A DNA stretch of 64,000 nt from Ancylobacter lacus (GTDB taxonomy: Bacteria > Pseudomonadota > Alphaproteobacteria > Rhizobiales > Xanthobacteraceae): NCBI RefSeq assembly GCF_018390635.1, contig NZ_JAHBGE010000044.1, positions 305,651 to 369,650 on the forward strand, written 5' to 3'. The position numbers and the translations under genes were made by a program. The notes beneath the pieces were generated by a model. That model ran no database searches and was not told where the DNA came from. It saw nothing but the letters and a program-made list of their open reading frames with translations. This document shows, piece after piece, positions 48,976-57,543 of the stretch (the first letter of the stretch is position 1; each line of letters opens with the position of its first letter).

Positions 48976-50109
48976 TCAGCCGAGCACCGAGCGGTCGATG
49001 TCCTTCACGTCCCGTGTGCCGGTGAGGGCCATCGAGACGTCGAGCTCCTTGCGCATGATGTCGATGGCCTTGGCCACGCCGGCCTGCCCGCCCGCCGCCA
49101 GCGACCACAGGAAGGCCTTGCCCATCAGGCAGCCCTTCGCGCCGAAGGCCAGCGCCTTCATGATGTCCTGCCCGGAGGTCACGCCGCCGTCGAACAGGAT
49201 TTCGGTGCGGTCGCCGATCGCCTCGACCACCTTGGGCAATGCCGAAATGGAGGCGCGGGCGCCGTCGAGCTGGCGGCCGCCATGATTCGACACCACCACC
49301 GCGTCGCAGCCGGTGGCCGCGGCGATCCTGGCGTCCTCGACGTCGAGAATGCCCTTGAGGATGAGCTTGCCCGGCCAGATCGAGCGGATCCACTCCACAT
49401 CCTTCCAGCTCAGCGAGGGGTCGAACTGCCCGGCGATCCACTGCGACAGCGTGGTGAGGCTGTCGCCGCCCGGCACCCGCTCGGCGAGGTTGCCGAAGGA
49501 GTGGCGCTTGCCCATCAGCACTTTGGCCGCCCAGACCGGCTTGGTGGCGATGTCGATGGCGTTGGCGAGGGTGAGCTTCGGCGGCACCGAGAGGCCGTTC
49601 TTGATGTCCATGTGGCGCTGGCCCTGTATCTGCAGGTCCAGCGTCAGCACCAGCGCCGAGCATTTCGCCGCCTTGGCCCGCTCCACCAGCGAGGCGGAGA
49701 AACCGCGGTCGCGCATGACGTAGAGCTGGAACCAGAATGGCTTCGACACCGCCCCGGCCACGTCCTCGATCGAGCAGATCGACATGGTGGAGAGGGTGAA
49801 GGGAATGCCGGCGGCGTGGGCGGCACGGCAGCCGTGGATTTCGCCGTCGCCATGGAACAGGCCGGTAAGGCCGGTCGGTGCGATGGCGAGCGGCATGGAC
49901 ACCGGCTCGCCCACCATGGTGGTGGCCAGCGAGCGGTTGGAGACGTCGATCATCACCCGCTGGCGCAGCGGGATGGCGGCGAGCTCGGCCTTGTTGGCCT
50001 TCAGCGTCGCCTCGTCATAGGAGCCGCGGTCGGCGTAGTGGAAGATGGCGCGCGGCACCTTGCGCTGCGCGATGGCGCGCAGATCCTGGATGTTGGTCAC
50101 GGTGCGCAT
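48976..50109 (-). CDS. lldD: FMN-dependent L-lactate dehydrogenase
   Basis: 377 residues of the alpha-hydroxyacid oxidase family; oxidises L-lactate to pyruvate, passing electrons to the quinone pool. Motifs: IAPTGLTGLF (FMN site), QLYVMRDR, and the active-site block SNHGGRQLD, followed by DGGVTSGQD. It follows lctP by 178 bp on the same strand, with lldR divergent. Peripheral membrane protein in other bacteria. Confidence 0.95.
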   Translation of the reverse strand: MRTVTNIQDLRAIAQRKVPRAIFHYADRGSYDEATLKANKAELAAIPLRQRVMIDVSNRSLATTMVGEPVSMPLAIAPTGLTGLFHGDGEIHGCRAAHAAGIPFTLSTMSICSIEDVAGAVSKPFWFQLYVMRDRGFSASLVERAKAAKCSALVLTLDLQIQGQRHMDIKNGLSVPPKLTLANAIDIATKPVWAAKVLMGKRHSFGNLAERVPGGDSLTTLSQWIAGQFDPSLSWKDVEWIRSIWPGKLILKGILDVEDARIAAATGCDAVVVSNHGGRQLDGARASISALPKVVEAIGDRTEILFDGGVTSGQDIMKALAFGAKGCLMGKAFLWSLAAGGQAGVAKAIDIMRKELDVSMALTGTRDVKDIDRSVLG

Positions 50110-50287
50110 GCGGGCCTGTCCTCCTGCCGTGCTGCTGGCGCGGCGGGGGCCGCGCGGGTTTTCGGCGAGGCCGGGGCCTCGTGCGGGATAAGGCAGGGCG
50201 TTGCCCCACCTGTGGAAACGGAGGCCCGTGGGCCTCCCCCGTCGTCGGGTCGTCGTCCCCGGTGCGGCCGTCGCCGGCCGCCGCCGC

Positions 50288-51967
50288 TCAGTGGATCACG
50301 AGCGCGGTGAAGGGCGGCACGTGGGCCTGCAGCGTCACGAGCAGGCCCACCATGACCGCGAGGGCAATGGAGTGGAAGAACACGTAGCGCAGGATCGTGC
50401 CTTCGCTGTTCTGCCATCCCGTCGCGGTGGAGGCCACAACGATCGACTGCGCGTCGATCATCTTGCCCATGACGCCGCCGGAGGAATTCGCCGCCGACAT
50501 CAGCAGCGGGGAGAGTCCGAGCTGCTGCGCGGTGATCTTCTGCAGGCCGCCGAACAGCACGTTGGACGCGGTGTCCGAGCCGGTGAGCGCCACGCCGAGC
50601 CAGCCGAGCAGCGTGCCGAACAGCGGGTAGAACGGCCCGGTGGTGGCGAAGGCGAGGCCGAGCGTGGCATCGAGCCCGGAGAACCGGGTGAGGAAGCCCA
50701 GCGCCAGCATGATGGCGATGGTGGCGAGCGAGAAGCGCACCCGCCAGAAGGTGCGGCCATAGATCTGCACCAGCCGCAGCGGCGAGAAGCCCATGGCGAG
50801 GCCCGCGACGATCGCCGCGACGAAGATGCCCGAGCCGGTCATGGACAGCCAGTTGAAGGTGAACACCGCCGGTTCGGCATGGGCCTCCGCCACCACCGGC
50901 GGCATCTTGTAGACGAGGTTGTGCAGGCCCTCGATCGGCACCTTCACGATATGGATGCCGTCCAGCGACGCCTTGATGTAGGGAATGCCGCACAGGAACA
51001 CGAACACCGTGAGGATGCCCCAGGGCAGCCAGGCCCGGATCACCGCGCCCCGCTCGGGAGCGGCGCCGCCGATGTCGATCCCCCCGGTGGTCGAGCGCCC
51101 CTCCGAGCCGTCGCCGCCGGCGCGGCCCTTCAGCGCGGTGGAGGTCCACACCGTCTTCGGTTTCCACACCCGCAGGAAGCCGACCAGGCAGAGCATCGAG
51201 ATCAGCGCGGCCACCACGTCGACCAGCCAGGGGCCGTGATAGTTCGACACCAGGAACTGCGGGACCGCGAAGGAGACGCCGCATACCAGGATCGCCGGCC
51301 AGATCTGGATCATGCCGCGGAAGCCGGCGAACGCCCAGATCAGCCAGAACGGCACGATCAGCGAGAAGAACGGCAATTGCCGCCCGATCATCGCCGAGAG
51401 ATCGAGCAGGTCGAGCCCGGTCACGGCGGACAGCGCGATGACCGGCGTTCCCAGCGCGCCATAGGCGACCGGCGCGGTGTTGGCGATCAGCGACAGGCCG
51501 GAGGCGGCGAGCGGGGAGAAGCCCAGCCCGATCAGCAGCGCCGCCGTCACCGCCACCGGCGTGCCGAAGCCCGCCGCGCCCTCGAAGAAGGCGCCGAAGG
51601 AGAAGGCGATCAGCAGGAGCTGCAGCCGGCGGTCGCTGGTGATGCCGGCGATCGAGCGCTGCAGCACCTGGAACGAGCCGTTGGCCTCGGTGAGCTGGTG
51701 CAGGAAGATGATGTTGAGCACGATCCAGCCGATCGGCATCAGGCCGTAGGCGGCGCCCAGGCCGGCGGCGAGCCCGGCCTTCTGCGCCGGCATGCCGAAC
51801 ACCATCACCGCGACGACGAAGGCGGCGACGAGGCCGGAGAAGGCGGCGACATGCGCCCTCATGTGCAGAAAGCCGAGCCCGACCAGCATGATGACGATCG
51901 GGATGGCGGCAAAGAGCGTCGACAGCGCGAGGCTGCCGAACGGGTCGTAGACCTGGTTCCAGTTCAC
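50288..51967 (-). CDS. lctP: L-lactate permease
   Basis: 559 residues with about 13 membrane helices; start MNWNQVYDPFGSLALSTL is characteristic of LctP. It carries L-lactate with protons, feeding LldD. It is the first gene of the module on this strand and is divergent from lldR, with a candidate operator in the spacer. Confidence 0.95.
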   Translation of the reverse strand: MNWNQVYDPFGSLALSTLFAAIPIVIMLVGLGFLHMRAHVAAFSGLVAAFVVAVMVFGMPAQKAGLAAGLGAAYGLMPIGWIVLNIIFLHQLTEANGSFQVLQRSIAGITSDRRLQLLLIAFSFGAFFEGAAGFGTPVAVTAALLIGLGFSPLAASGLSLIANTAPVAYGALGTPVIALSAVTGLDLLDLSAMIGRQLPFFSLIVPFWLIWAFAGFRGMIQIWPAILVCGVSFAVPQFLVSNYHGPWLVDVVAALISMLCLVGFLRVWKPKTVWTSTALKGRAGGDGSEGRSTTGGIDIGGAAPERGAVIRAWLPWGILTVFVFLCGIPYIKASLDGIHIVKVPIEGLHNLVYKMPPVVAEAHAEPAVFTFNWLSMTGSGIFVAAIVAGLAMGFSPLRLVQIYGRTFWRVRFSLATIAIMLALGFLTRFSGLDATLGLAFATTGPFYPLFGTLLGWLGVALTGSDTASNVLFGGLQKITAQQLGLSPLLMSAANSSGGVMGKMIDAQSIVVASTATGWQNSEGTILRYVFFHSIALAVMVGLLVTLQAHVPPFTALVIH

Positions 51968-52092
51968 TGGCGTATCTCCCCCGGGGTGCGAGCGCGGAGT
52001 TGGACCTCCGTCTTCGTGTCTCGTGGGCGCGCAGGCCGTGTGCTGCCGCCGGGCCGCTCCGTGGTCTGCGCCAACGGTAACGGGCCTGTGAG

Positions 52093-52111
52093 TGGTAAGG
52101 TTTGTTTACCA
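52093..52111. promoter_or_regulatory. Candidate LldR operator TGGTAA-N7-TTACCA
   Basis: A perfect 6-bp inverted repeat in the divergent lctP/lldR spacer. FadR-type GntR regulators bind short palindromes with GT...AC; this contains TTGTTTACCA, compatible with that style. No other strong palindrome is in the spacer. Confidence 0.55.
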
Positions 52112-52200
52112 AAGGTGTCAATCGGTCAGCGTCTTATTCCTTGGTTGAACCCGGCCCCCCGCTGGCGCATAAATCGCGCGATTACCAGCCGGGAGCCGCC

Positions 52201-52965
52201 ATGATCGAGCCGCTGCGGACGCGAAAGCTCGCCGAGACCATTGCCGAGCATATCGAGCGCATGATCCTCGAAGGCGTCTTGCGCCCGGGCGAGAAGCTGG
52301 CCAGCGAACGCGACCTCGCCGAGCGGCTGGAGGTCTCCCGCCCTTCGCTGCGCGATGCCCTGCAACTGCTTGAAAACCGAGGGCTTCTTGTCACCGGGCG
52401 GGAGGGCGCGCGGGTGACGCAGTTTCTCGCCCCGCTCACCGATCCGCTGGCCGGGCTGCTGCAGTCCAGCGAGCGGGTGACGGGCGACTATTTCGAGTTC
52501 CGGGCGGCGGTGGAGGCGGCGGCGGTGGTGGCGGCGGCGGAGCGGGCCACCGGGCCGGAGCGGGAGGCGATCGCGCGCTGCCTCGAGGCGATGGAGGCCG
52601 CCCATGCCGCCGAGGACGCGACCCAGGAGGCGGAAGCCGATATCGAGCTGCACCGGCTGGTCTACGAGGCCTCCCACAACCTCGTCATCCTGCACGTGAT
52701 GCGGGCCTTTTCCGAGATGCTGCGGCGGGACATTTTCTTCAACCGTATCAAGCTCTTCTCGCAGCCCGACTTTCGCGCGGCGCTGCTGGCGCAGCACCAG
52801 GCGTTCGGCCGCGCGGTGATTGCCGGGGAGCCGGAGGCGGCGGAGCGGGCGATCCTCGAACACATGCGCTACACCGGCGCGGCGGTCGAGGCGTCGCGGC
52901 GCGACGAGGCGCGGATCGGGCTGGCGGTGCGCCGGCTGAGCCGCTCGACCCTCATCGCCGGCTGA
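52201..52965 (+). CDS. lldR: FadR-type GntR regulator, lactate-responsive (LldR)
   Basis: 254 residues: winged helix (IAEHIERMILEGVLRPGEKL, SRPSLRDALQLLENRGLL) plus an all-helical FCD effector domain (DIELHRLVYEASHN). Metal/ligand-binding Asp and His residues of FCD proteins are visible. Divergent position beside lctP-lldD indicates it represses them until lactate binds. Confidence 0.9.
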   Translation: MIEPLRTRKLAETIAEHIERMILEGVLRPGEKLASERDLAERLEVSRPSLRDALQLLENRGLLVTGREGARVTQFLAPLTDPLAGLLQSSERVTGDYFEFRAAVEAAAVVAAAERATGPEREAIARCLEAMEAAHAAEDATQEAEADIELHRLVYEASHNLVILHVMRAFSEMLRRDIFFNRIKLFSQPDFRAALLAQHQAFGRAVIAGEPEAAERAILEHMRYTGAAVEASRRDEARIGLAVRRLSRSTLIAG

Positions 52966-52990
52966 GCCCTAACGTCTTGATCGCAAAAGA

Positions 52991-53548
52991 TTACCCCGCC
53001 GCCCGCTGGCCGGCGAACTGGCCGCGATAGGCGTTCTGCGGCACGCCCAGGGTCTGCTCCAGAATGAGCTGGCACACCTTCATGCCCGCCCGCAGCCGGA
53101 TCGGCCGGGGGCCGAGATTGATGATCTCGAGCTGGATGCGCCCGGTGGAGCCGGCGTGGATGGTGGGTGCGGTGAGGTGGACGATGAGGCCGATCCGGGC
53201 GAGCGAGCTCTTGCCCTCCACCCGCGCCGCCAGCCGGGCGAGCGGCTGGAGGTCGACCCGCTCGCTGGTCCACCCCAGCACCAGCCGGCCGGGGGCGAGC
53301 ACGAAGCCCTCCGGCCCGATCTCGATGTCGTCGGCCATCGAGGCGATCGCGTCGCGGAAATTGTAGCCGGGCCGGGCCGGGTCGATCACCGGGTCCTCGC
53401 CGGGGGCGGGGTCGCGGTAGAGCGTCATGCGGGCATCGAGCGTGAGGTCCACCCCGTTCGGGGCATAGGCCTCGTCGGGCGGCGGCGGCGTGATGCTGAG
53501 CTGGCCTTCCGCCAGGGCGTCGCGAATGTCGCGATCGGTCAGGATCAA
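52991..53548 (-). CDS. dcd: dCTP deaminase
   Basis: 185 residues; deaminates dCTP to dUTP for thymidylate synthesis. Conserved blocks: MILTDRDIRDAL, EGKSSLARIGL, HAGSTGRIQLEI and QLILEQ. Normal length. It ends 26 bp after the lldR stop, tail-to-tail. Confidence 0.95.
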   Translation of the reverse strand: MILTDRDIRDALAEGQLSITPPPPDEAYAPNGVDLTLDARMTLYRDPAPGEDPVIDPARPGYNFRDAIASMADDIEIGPEGFVLAPGRLVLGWTSERVDLQPLARLAARVEGKSSLARIGLIVHLTAPTIHAGSTGRIQLEIINLGPRPIRLRAGMKVCQLILEQTLGVPQNAYRGQFAGQRAAG

Positions 53549-53692
53549 GGGGGTCGGGCTCCTTCGTCGGCCCTTCTTGGTAGCATGCCGCGCGGACGGC
53601 GGCGAGCGGGGCGCGCGGGCCCCGCCGCGGCGGGACGCCGCCGCAGGGGGCGCGGCAGCAAGGCGGACGGCGCATTGCCCGGGCCGAGAGGC

Positions 53693-54876
53693 TTACGGCA
53701 CCAGCGCGGCCACGACCGACACGAGGCGATCGATGTCGTCTTCGGTGTTGTAGTAGTGCGGCGAGGCCCGCACGAGCGGAGGCAGGCCGCGGGCCTCGGC
53801 GTCCAGACGCGTGCTGGAGGGGGCGGAGACGCTGACATTGATGCCGGCGAGGGCGAGCGTCTCCTGCACGCCGGCCGCCTCCCGGTTCCTGACCGAGAAG
53901 GTCACGATGGCCGCGGGATCGCGTCCGAGGTCGTGGACCGTGACGCCGGCGGCCTTCAGGCCGTCGCGCAGTCGCGCAGTCGCGCCGACAGCGCGCGGCA
54001 GCGCGCCTCGATCCGGTCGAGACCGATGTCCAGCGCATAGTCCACCGCACGGCCGAGGCCGAGGCGGGTCGCGTAGCTGTTCTCCCAGGTCTCGAAGCGT
54101 CGCGCGTCGGGACGCAGCTCGTAGCGGTCCGCGGCGACCCAGGGCGCCGCGAAATGGTCGAGCATCGGCGGCTCAAGGCGGCGCAGCAGGTCCCGCCGAA
54201 CGTAGAGGAAGCCGGTGCCGCGCGGTCCGCGCAGGAACTTGCGGCCCGTCGCGGTCAGCACGTCGCATCGAAGGTCATCGACGCGCGTCGGCATCTGGCC
54301 GACCGCCTGGCAGGCATCGAGCAGATAGGTCACGCCGTGGCGGCGCGCGATCTCTCCGACCGCAGCGGCGGGGTTGCGGAGGCCGCCATTCGTCGGCACC
54401 CAGGTGATGGCGATCAGCCGGACGCGGCCGTCGATCATGCGTTCGAGAGCCTCGGGGTCGAGCATGCCGTCGCCATCGTCGGGAACGACCTCGATCACCG
54501 CCCCGGTCCGCCGGGCGACCTGAAGGAAGGCGACGTAGTTCGCGGCATATTCCGCCCGCGCCGTCAGGATCCGGTCCCCCGGCTGGAAGGCCATGGCGTA
54601 GAAGGCGAGCTGCCACGCGACCGTCGCGTTCTCGGTGAGCGCAATCTCGTCGCGCCCGGCCCCGAGCAGCCGCGCCACGCTGTCATAGACGCCGTCGAGC
54701 CGGGGAGCCGCCTCGCCGGCCGCCTCGTACCCCCCGATCTCGGCTTCGCGGCGCAGGTGGCCGACCACGGCATCGAGCACGGGCTGCGGCATCAACCCGG
54801 CGCCGGCATTGTTGAGGTGGACGCGGTGAGCGACGCCGGGCGTCTCGGACCGGAACTGTGCGACATCGAACGCCAT
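53693..54876 (-). pseudogene. Class V aminotransferase-fold PLP enzyme, broken by an 8-bp duplication
   Basis: The frame reads normally from MAFDVAQF: VHLNNAGAGLMP, LDACQAVGQ with PLP-ring Asp188, and Lys213 in TATGRKFLRGPRGTGF. At ARLRD it hits a stop, but the family's small domain (GLKAAGVTVHDL, VTFSVRNREAAG, VRASPHYYNTEDDIDRL) follows in another frame to a TAA. The break coincides with an extra copy of an 8-bp unit. The span of 1184 nt minus 8 equals 392 codons exactly. Loss of one unit would restore the gene, so it may be recent or phase-variable. The enzyme resembles isopenicillin-N-epimerase/cysteine-desulfurase-like proteins. Confidence 0.85.
53963..53986 (-). repeat. 8-bp tandem repeat causing the frameshift
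   Basis: GTCGCGCA occurs twice in a row (53963-53978) and a third time with one change (GTCGCGCC, 53979-53986). Two copies instead of three would leave the gene in frame. Confidence 0.9.
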
Positions 54877-55052
54877 GTCTTTCGCCTGCCTCTCCACCAC
54901 GCCGGCCGCCGCCGAACGGGGCGCCGATGCCTAGCATATTCAAGGGGCAGGGGACGGCGTAATGCCGGCTGGAGGCGGCGGTGGGCCGGAGGCCGTCCCG
55001 CCCTCGGGGACCGGCGCGACCCGCACGCCGCGTGTCGGGGGCGGCGATGAAT

Positions 55053-55101
55053 GATACTGCCCGGTATCAATCGTCCGGCGACGATGATACCGTGGGGTAT
55101 C
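55053..55101. promoter_or_regulatory. Two GATAC...GTATC palindromes, candidate TetR operators
   Basis: GATACTGCCCGGTATC (55053-55068) and GATACCGTGGGGTATC (55086-55101) are 16-bp palindromes with centres 33 bp apart, near three helical turns, ending 32 bp ahead of the FMN reductase start. A TetR gene is next in the operon, so autoregulation is likely. Confidence 0.7.
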
Positions 55102-55133
55102 TTCTATCCCCCTGCGACGCCAAGGACACTCCC

Positions 55134-55691
55134 ATGAGCACCCCGAAGATCCTCGCCCTTTCCGGCAGCCTGCGCGCCGGCGCGTTCAGCACCGCCATCG
55201 CCGAGGGGCTGAAGGACGCGCTGGCCGGCACCGCCGACGTCACCGTGTTCACGCTGAACGACGTGCCGCTCTACAACCAGGACCTCGACACCGCGACCCC
55301 GCCCGAGGGCGTGGTGGCGCTGCGCGCGGCCATCGCCGCGGCGGACGGGGTCATCCTCGTCTCGCCGGAATATAATTTCAGCATTCCCGGCGTGGTGAAG
55401 AACGCGATCGACTGGGCCTCGCGGCCCTACGCCAAGGGCGCGATCAAGGGCAAGCCGACCCTCATCGTCACCTCCTCGCCCGGCACCACCGGCGGCGTGC
55501 GGGCGCAGGCGCCGGTGCGCGAGGCGCTGATCGGGGCCGGCGCCCGGCCGGTGGCCTATCCCCATGTCGCCATCGCCTCGGTCGGCGAGAAGGTGACGGG
55601 CGGCAAGCTCACCGACAAGGCGGCGCTCGACTTCACCCTCGGCGCGGTGCACGCGCTGCTGCACGACATCCGCCTGCTCGCGACGGCCTGA
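55134..55691 (+). CDS. NADPH-dependent FMN reductase / quinone reductase
   Basis: 185-residue flavodoxin-fold enzyme: FMN phosphate-binding start LALSGSLRAGAFS, and the SPEYNFSIPGVVKNAIDW block of the ChrR/YieF type. It reduces FMN, quinones or chromate. The ATG at 55134 is preferred over a longer frame that would cover the palindromes. It is followed 3 bp later by a TetR gene, so it is a self-regulated stress unit. Confidence 0.9.
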   Translation: MSTPKILALSGSLRAGAFSTAIAEGLKDALAGTADVTVFTLNDVPLYNQDLDTATPPEGVVALRAAIAAADGVILVSPEYNFSIPGVVKNAIDWASRPYAKGAIKGKPTLIVTSSPGTTGGVRAQAPVREALIGAGARPVAYPHVAIASVGEKVTGGKLTDKAALDFTLGAVHALLHDIRLLATA

Positions 55692-55694
55692 GCC

Positions 55695-56417
55695 ATGGCG
55701 CCGGACGGGCCGGAACCGCCGCCGGAGTCCCCCGTCCCGCCCTCCGGGCGCTGCGGGGAGAGGACGACGGGGCTGCGCCCGGCCCACCGGCGCACCGGGC
55801 GCGGCGCGGCCACCTGCGCCGCGCTGCGCGCCGCGGCGGCGGAACTGTTTCTCGAACGCGGCTATGAGGGCACCAGCCTCGACGCCGTCATCGCCCGCGC
55901 CGGCGGCTCGAAAACCAATGTCTACGGCTTCTTCGGCGGCAAGGAGGGGCTTTTCCTCGCGGTGGTGGAGGAGCTTTGCCGCGAGATCCAGCTTCCGCTC
56001 CGGGCGCTGCGGCTGGAGGCGATGCCGCTGCGGGCGGGGCTGGCGCAGCTCGGCGCCACCCTGCTCGAAACCCTGCTGGTGCCGCGCCATCTCGGCATCT
56101 ACCGCCTCGTGATCGGCGATCCCGGCCGGTTTCCGGCGCTCGGGCCGCTCTGGTACGCCGAGGGGCCGCAGGCCACCCGCGCCATCGTCGAGCGGCTGGT
56201 GCGCACGCGGCTGGCGGCGGGCGACCCGGTGGCGGAGGCGCTGGTCGGGCGCGGGCTCTGCCCGGAGGTGTTCGCCCGCCAGTTCCACGATCTGGTGGTG
56301 CCCGACCTGCTGCACCGCAGCCTGCTCCAGCGCGGCGCCGCCCCGCCCGCGCCGGTGCGCCGGGAGGTGGTGGAGCAGGCGCTCCGCGCCCTGCTGGGCG
56401 AGGAGGCCGGCTCATAG
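55695..56417 (+). CDS. TetR-family regulator
   Basis: 240 residues: a Pro-rich start, helix-turn-helix (AAELFLERGYEGTSLDAVIA, KTNVYGFFGGKEGLF) at about 40-85, then a helical ligand-binding domain like the AefR/C-terminal type (LVIGDPGRFPALG, RRLVRTR region). It probably represses its own operon through the two palindromes upstream. The inducer is unknown; flavin or quinone-type compounds are plausible from the neighbour. Confidence 0.88.
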   Translation: MAPDGPEPPPESPVPPSGRCGERTTGLRPAHRRTGRGAATCAALRAAAAELFLERGYEGTSLDAVIARAGGSKTNVYGFFGGKEGLFLAVVEELCREIQLPLRALRLEAMPLRAGLAQLGATLLETLLVPRHLGIYRLVIGDPGRFPALGPLWYAEGPQATRAIVERLVRTRLAAGDPVAEALVGRGLCPEVFARQFHDLVVPDLLHRSLLQRGAAPPAPVRREVVEQALRALLGEEAGS

Positions 56418-56488
56418 GATCGCAATCCGTGCCCGGGCGCGAGGCGGGTGATGCAACCGGCGCGGCGGCCGGGCCGGTTGCGGCGGCC

Positions 56489-56698
56489 TCAGTCGATCGC
56501 GACCAGCACGTCGGAGGCCTTGATCACGGCATAGGCGGCGGCGCCTTCCTTCAGCCCGAGTTCGTCCGCCGCCTCGTTGGTGATGGAGGAGGTGACGACG
56601 CGGCCGCCGCCGATGTCGATGCGGACATGGGAGGTGGTGGCCCCCTTGGTGACGGAGACGACGGTTCCGGGAAGCACGTTGCGGGCACTGAGTTTCAT
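56489..56698 (-). CDS. Mop/TOBE molybdate-binding protein
   Basis: 69 residues forming one Mop domain: LSARNVLPGTVVSVTKG, ATTSHVRIDIGGG and SITNEAADELGL. Such molbindins store molybdate as oligomers in the cytoplasm. Its start overlaps the stop of the preceding pterin-type gene (ATGA). Confidence 0.9.
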   Translation of the reverse strand: MKLSARNVLPGTVVSVTKGATTSHVRIDIGGGRVVTSSITNEAADELGLKEGAAAYAVIKASDVLVAID

Positions 56699-57261
56699 GG
56701 GGTGGCTCCGAGGGTGAGGATGTCGAGGCGGGCGAGGGTGCGCACGCTGCGGGCGCCGCGGCTGTCGCCGGGCACCACCAGCCGCAGGCCCTGTTCCGGC
56801 GGCAGCGGCGCGCCGTCGCGGGCATAGGCCAGCAGCATCGGCACCGCGCCGAAGTCCGGCGCGATCTCGCCGAGCGAGACGACGACGAAATAGCCGTCGC
56901 TGCCGGTGATGACGGCAAACTGGTGCAGTTCCGGGTGCTTGCCCTGGGTGGCGACCAGCCCGGCGGCGGCGAGCGCGTCCCACAGCAGGGCGCCGGTGTA
57001 GCGGGCGCGCTCTTCCCCCTTCTCGGTCTGGAAGGCGACGGTGATCTCCTTCGCCGGCAGCGCCTCCACCGCGGCGCGGCTGAGGCCCGGCCGCGACGCG
57101 CCGTTCAGCTGCACGGCGATGGGCGGGGCGGGGTCGGCGGCGCCGGCCGGCGGGGGCAGAGCCGTCCCGGCGAGGAGAACCGCCAGCGCGAGGGCCGCCA
57201 CGGCGCCCCGGACCGGCGCCGGCCGGCGGGACGCTGCAGGGTGTGGAGGCGGCGCGGTCAT
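56695..57261 (-). CDS. Secreted molybdopterin-type oxidoreductase-like domain protein
   Basis: 188 residues: an Arg-containing signal peptide (first 42 residues, ending AGA) and a small domain (ITVAFQTEKGEERARYTGALLW, SDGYFVVVSLGEI, LRLVVPGDSRGARSVRTLARLDI) like the molybdopterin-binding fold of sulfite-oxidase-type proteins but much shorter, with no clear Mo-ligand cysteine. It is coupled to the Mop gene, supporting a molybdenum link. Enzyme activity is doubtful; a pterin- or Mo-handling role is inferred. Confidence 0.75.
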   Translation of the reverse strand: MTAPPPHPAASRRPAPVRGAVAALALAVLLAGTALPPPAGAADPAPPIAVQLNGASRPGLSRAAVEALPAKEITVAFQTEKGEERARYTGALLWDALAAAGLVATQGKHPELHQFAVITGSDGYFVVVSLGEIAPDFGAVPMLLAYARDGAPLPPEQGLRLVVPGDSRGARSVRTLARLDILTLGATP

Positions 57262-57373
57262 CGGGTCCGGGATTCCGATCAGAGGTATATTCAGACAGAT
57301 ATAGCATCGCCGCGGGGCGGGCAAGGGGAGCTCCGGCGCGGCAGCGCCGTGCGCGGCCGCCCGGCGAAAGCTC

Positions 57374-57423
57374 AGGATTGTAGGATAAAAATCCTTGACA
57401 GCGTGACGCTGGTCCGCTAGGTT
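57374..57423 (+). promoter_or_regulatory. Promoter of the head module with AGGAT/ATCCT operator
   Basis: TTGACA (57395-57400), a 17-bp spacer, and TAGGTT (57418-57423) form a sigma-70-like promoter. AGGAT-AAAA-ATCCT (57382-57395) and a second AGGATT at 57374 overlap the -35 box. The arrangement suggests a regulator controlling entry of RNA polymerase. Confidence 0.6.
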
Positions 57424-57429
57424 TTCGAC

Positions 57430-57519
57430 ATGCTCCAGAAATGGGTTCGGACGGCGGCGCTGGCCGCGGCCTCCGGCCTTCGCCTCGGTGGGCGCCCCCC
57501 GTTCCAGAACCCGACCTGA
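57430..57519 (+). CDS. Possible leaderless 29-residue peptide
   Basis: The ATG lies 7 nt after the predicted -10, so it would be leaderless if the promoter is right. It encodes MLQKWVRTAALAAASG followed by a basic, proline-rich tail. It could be a small membrane-active or regulatory peptide, or chance. No homology can be seen. Confidence 0.3.
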   Translation: MLQKWVRTAALAAASGLRLGGRPPFQNPT

Positions 57520-57543
57520 CCCGAAGCCGGGAGACGCCCTGAC

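Noticed and set aside
56413..56432. A further TAGGAT near AATCC after the TetR gene
   Set aside because: Only a 4-bp symmetry and no neighbouring promoter; treated as chance, and a caution against over-reading the AGGAT motif.
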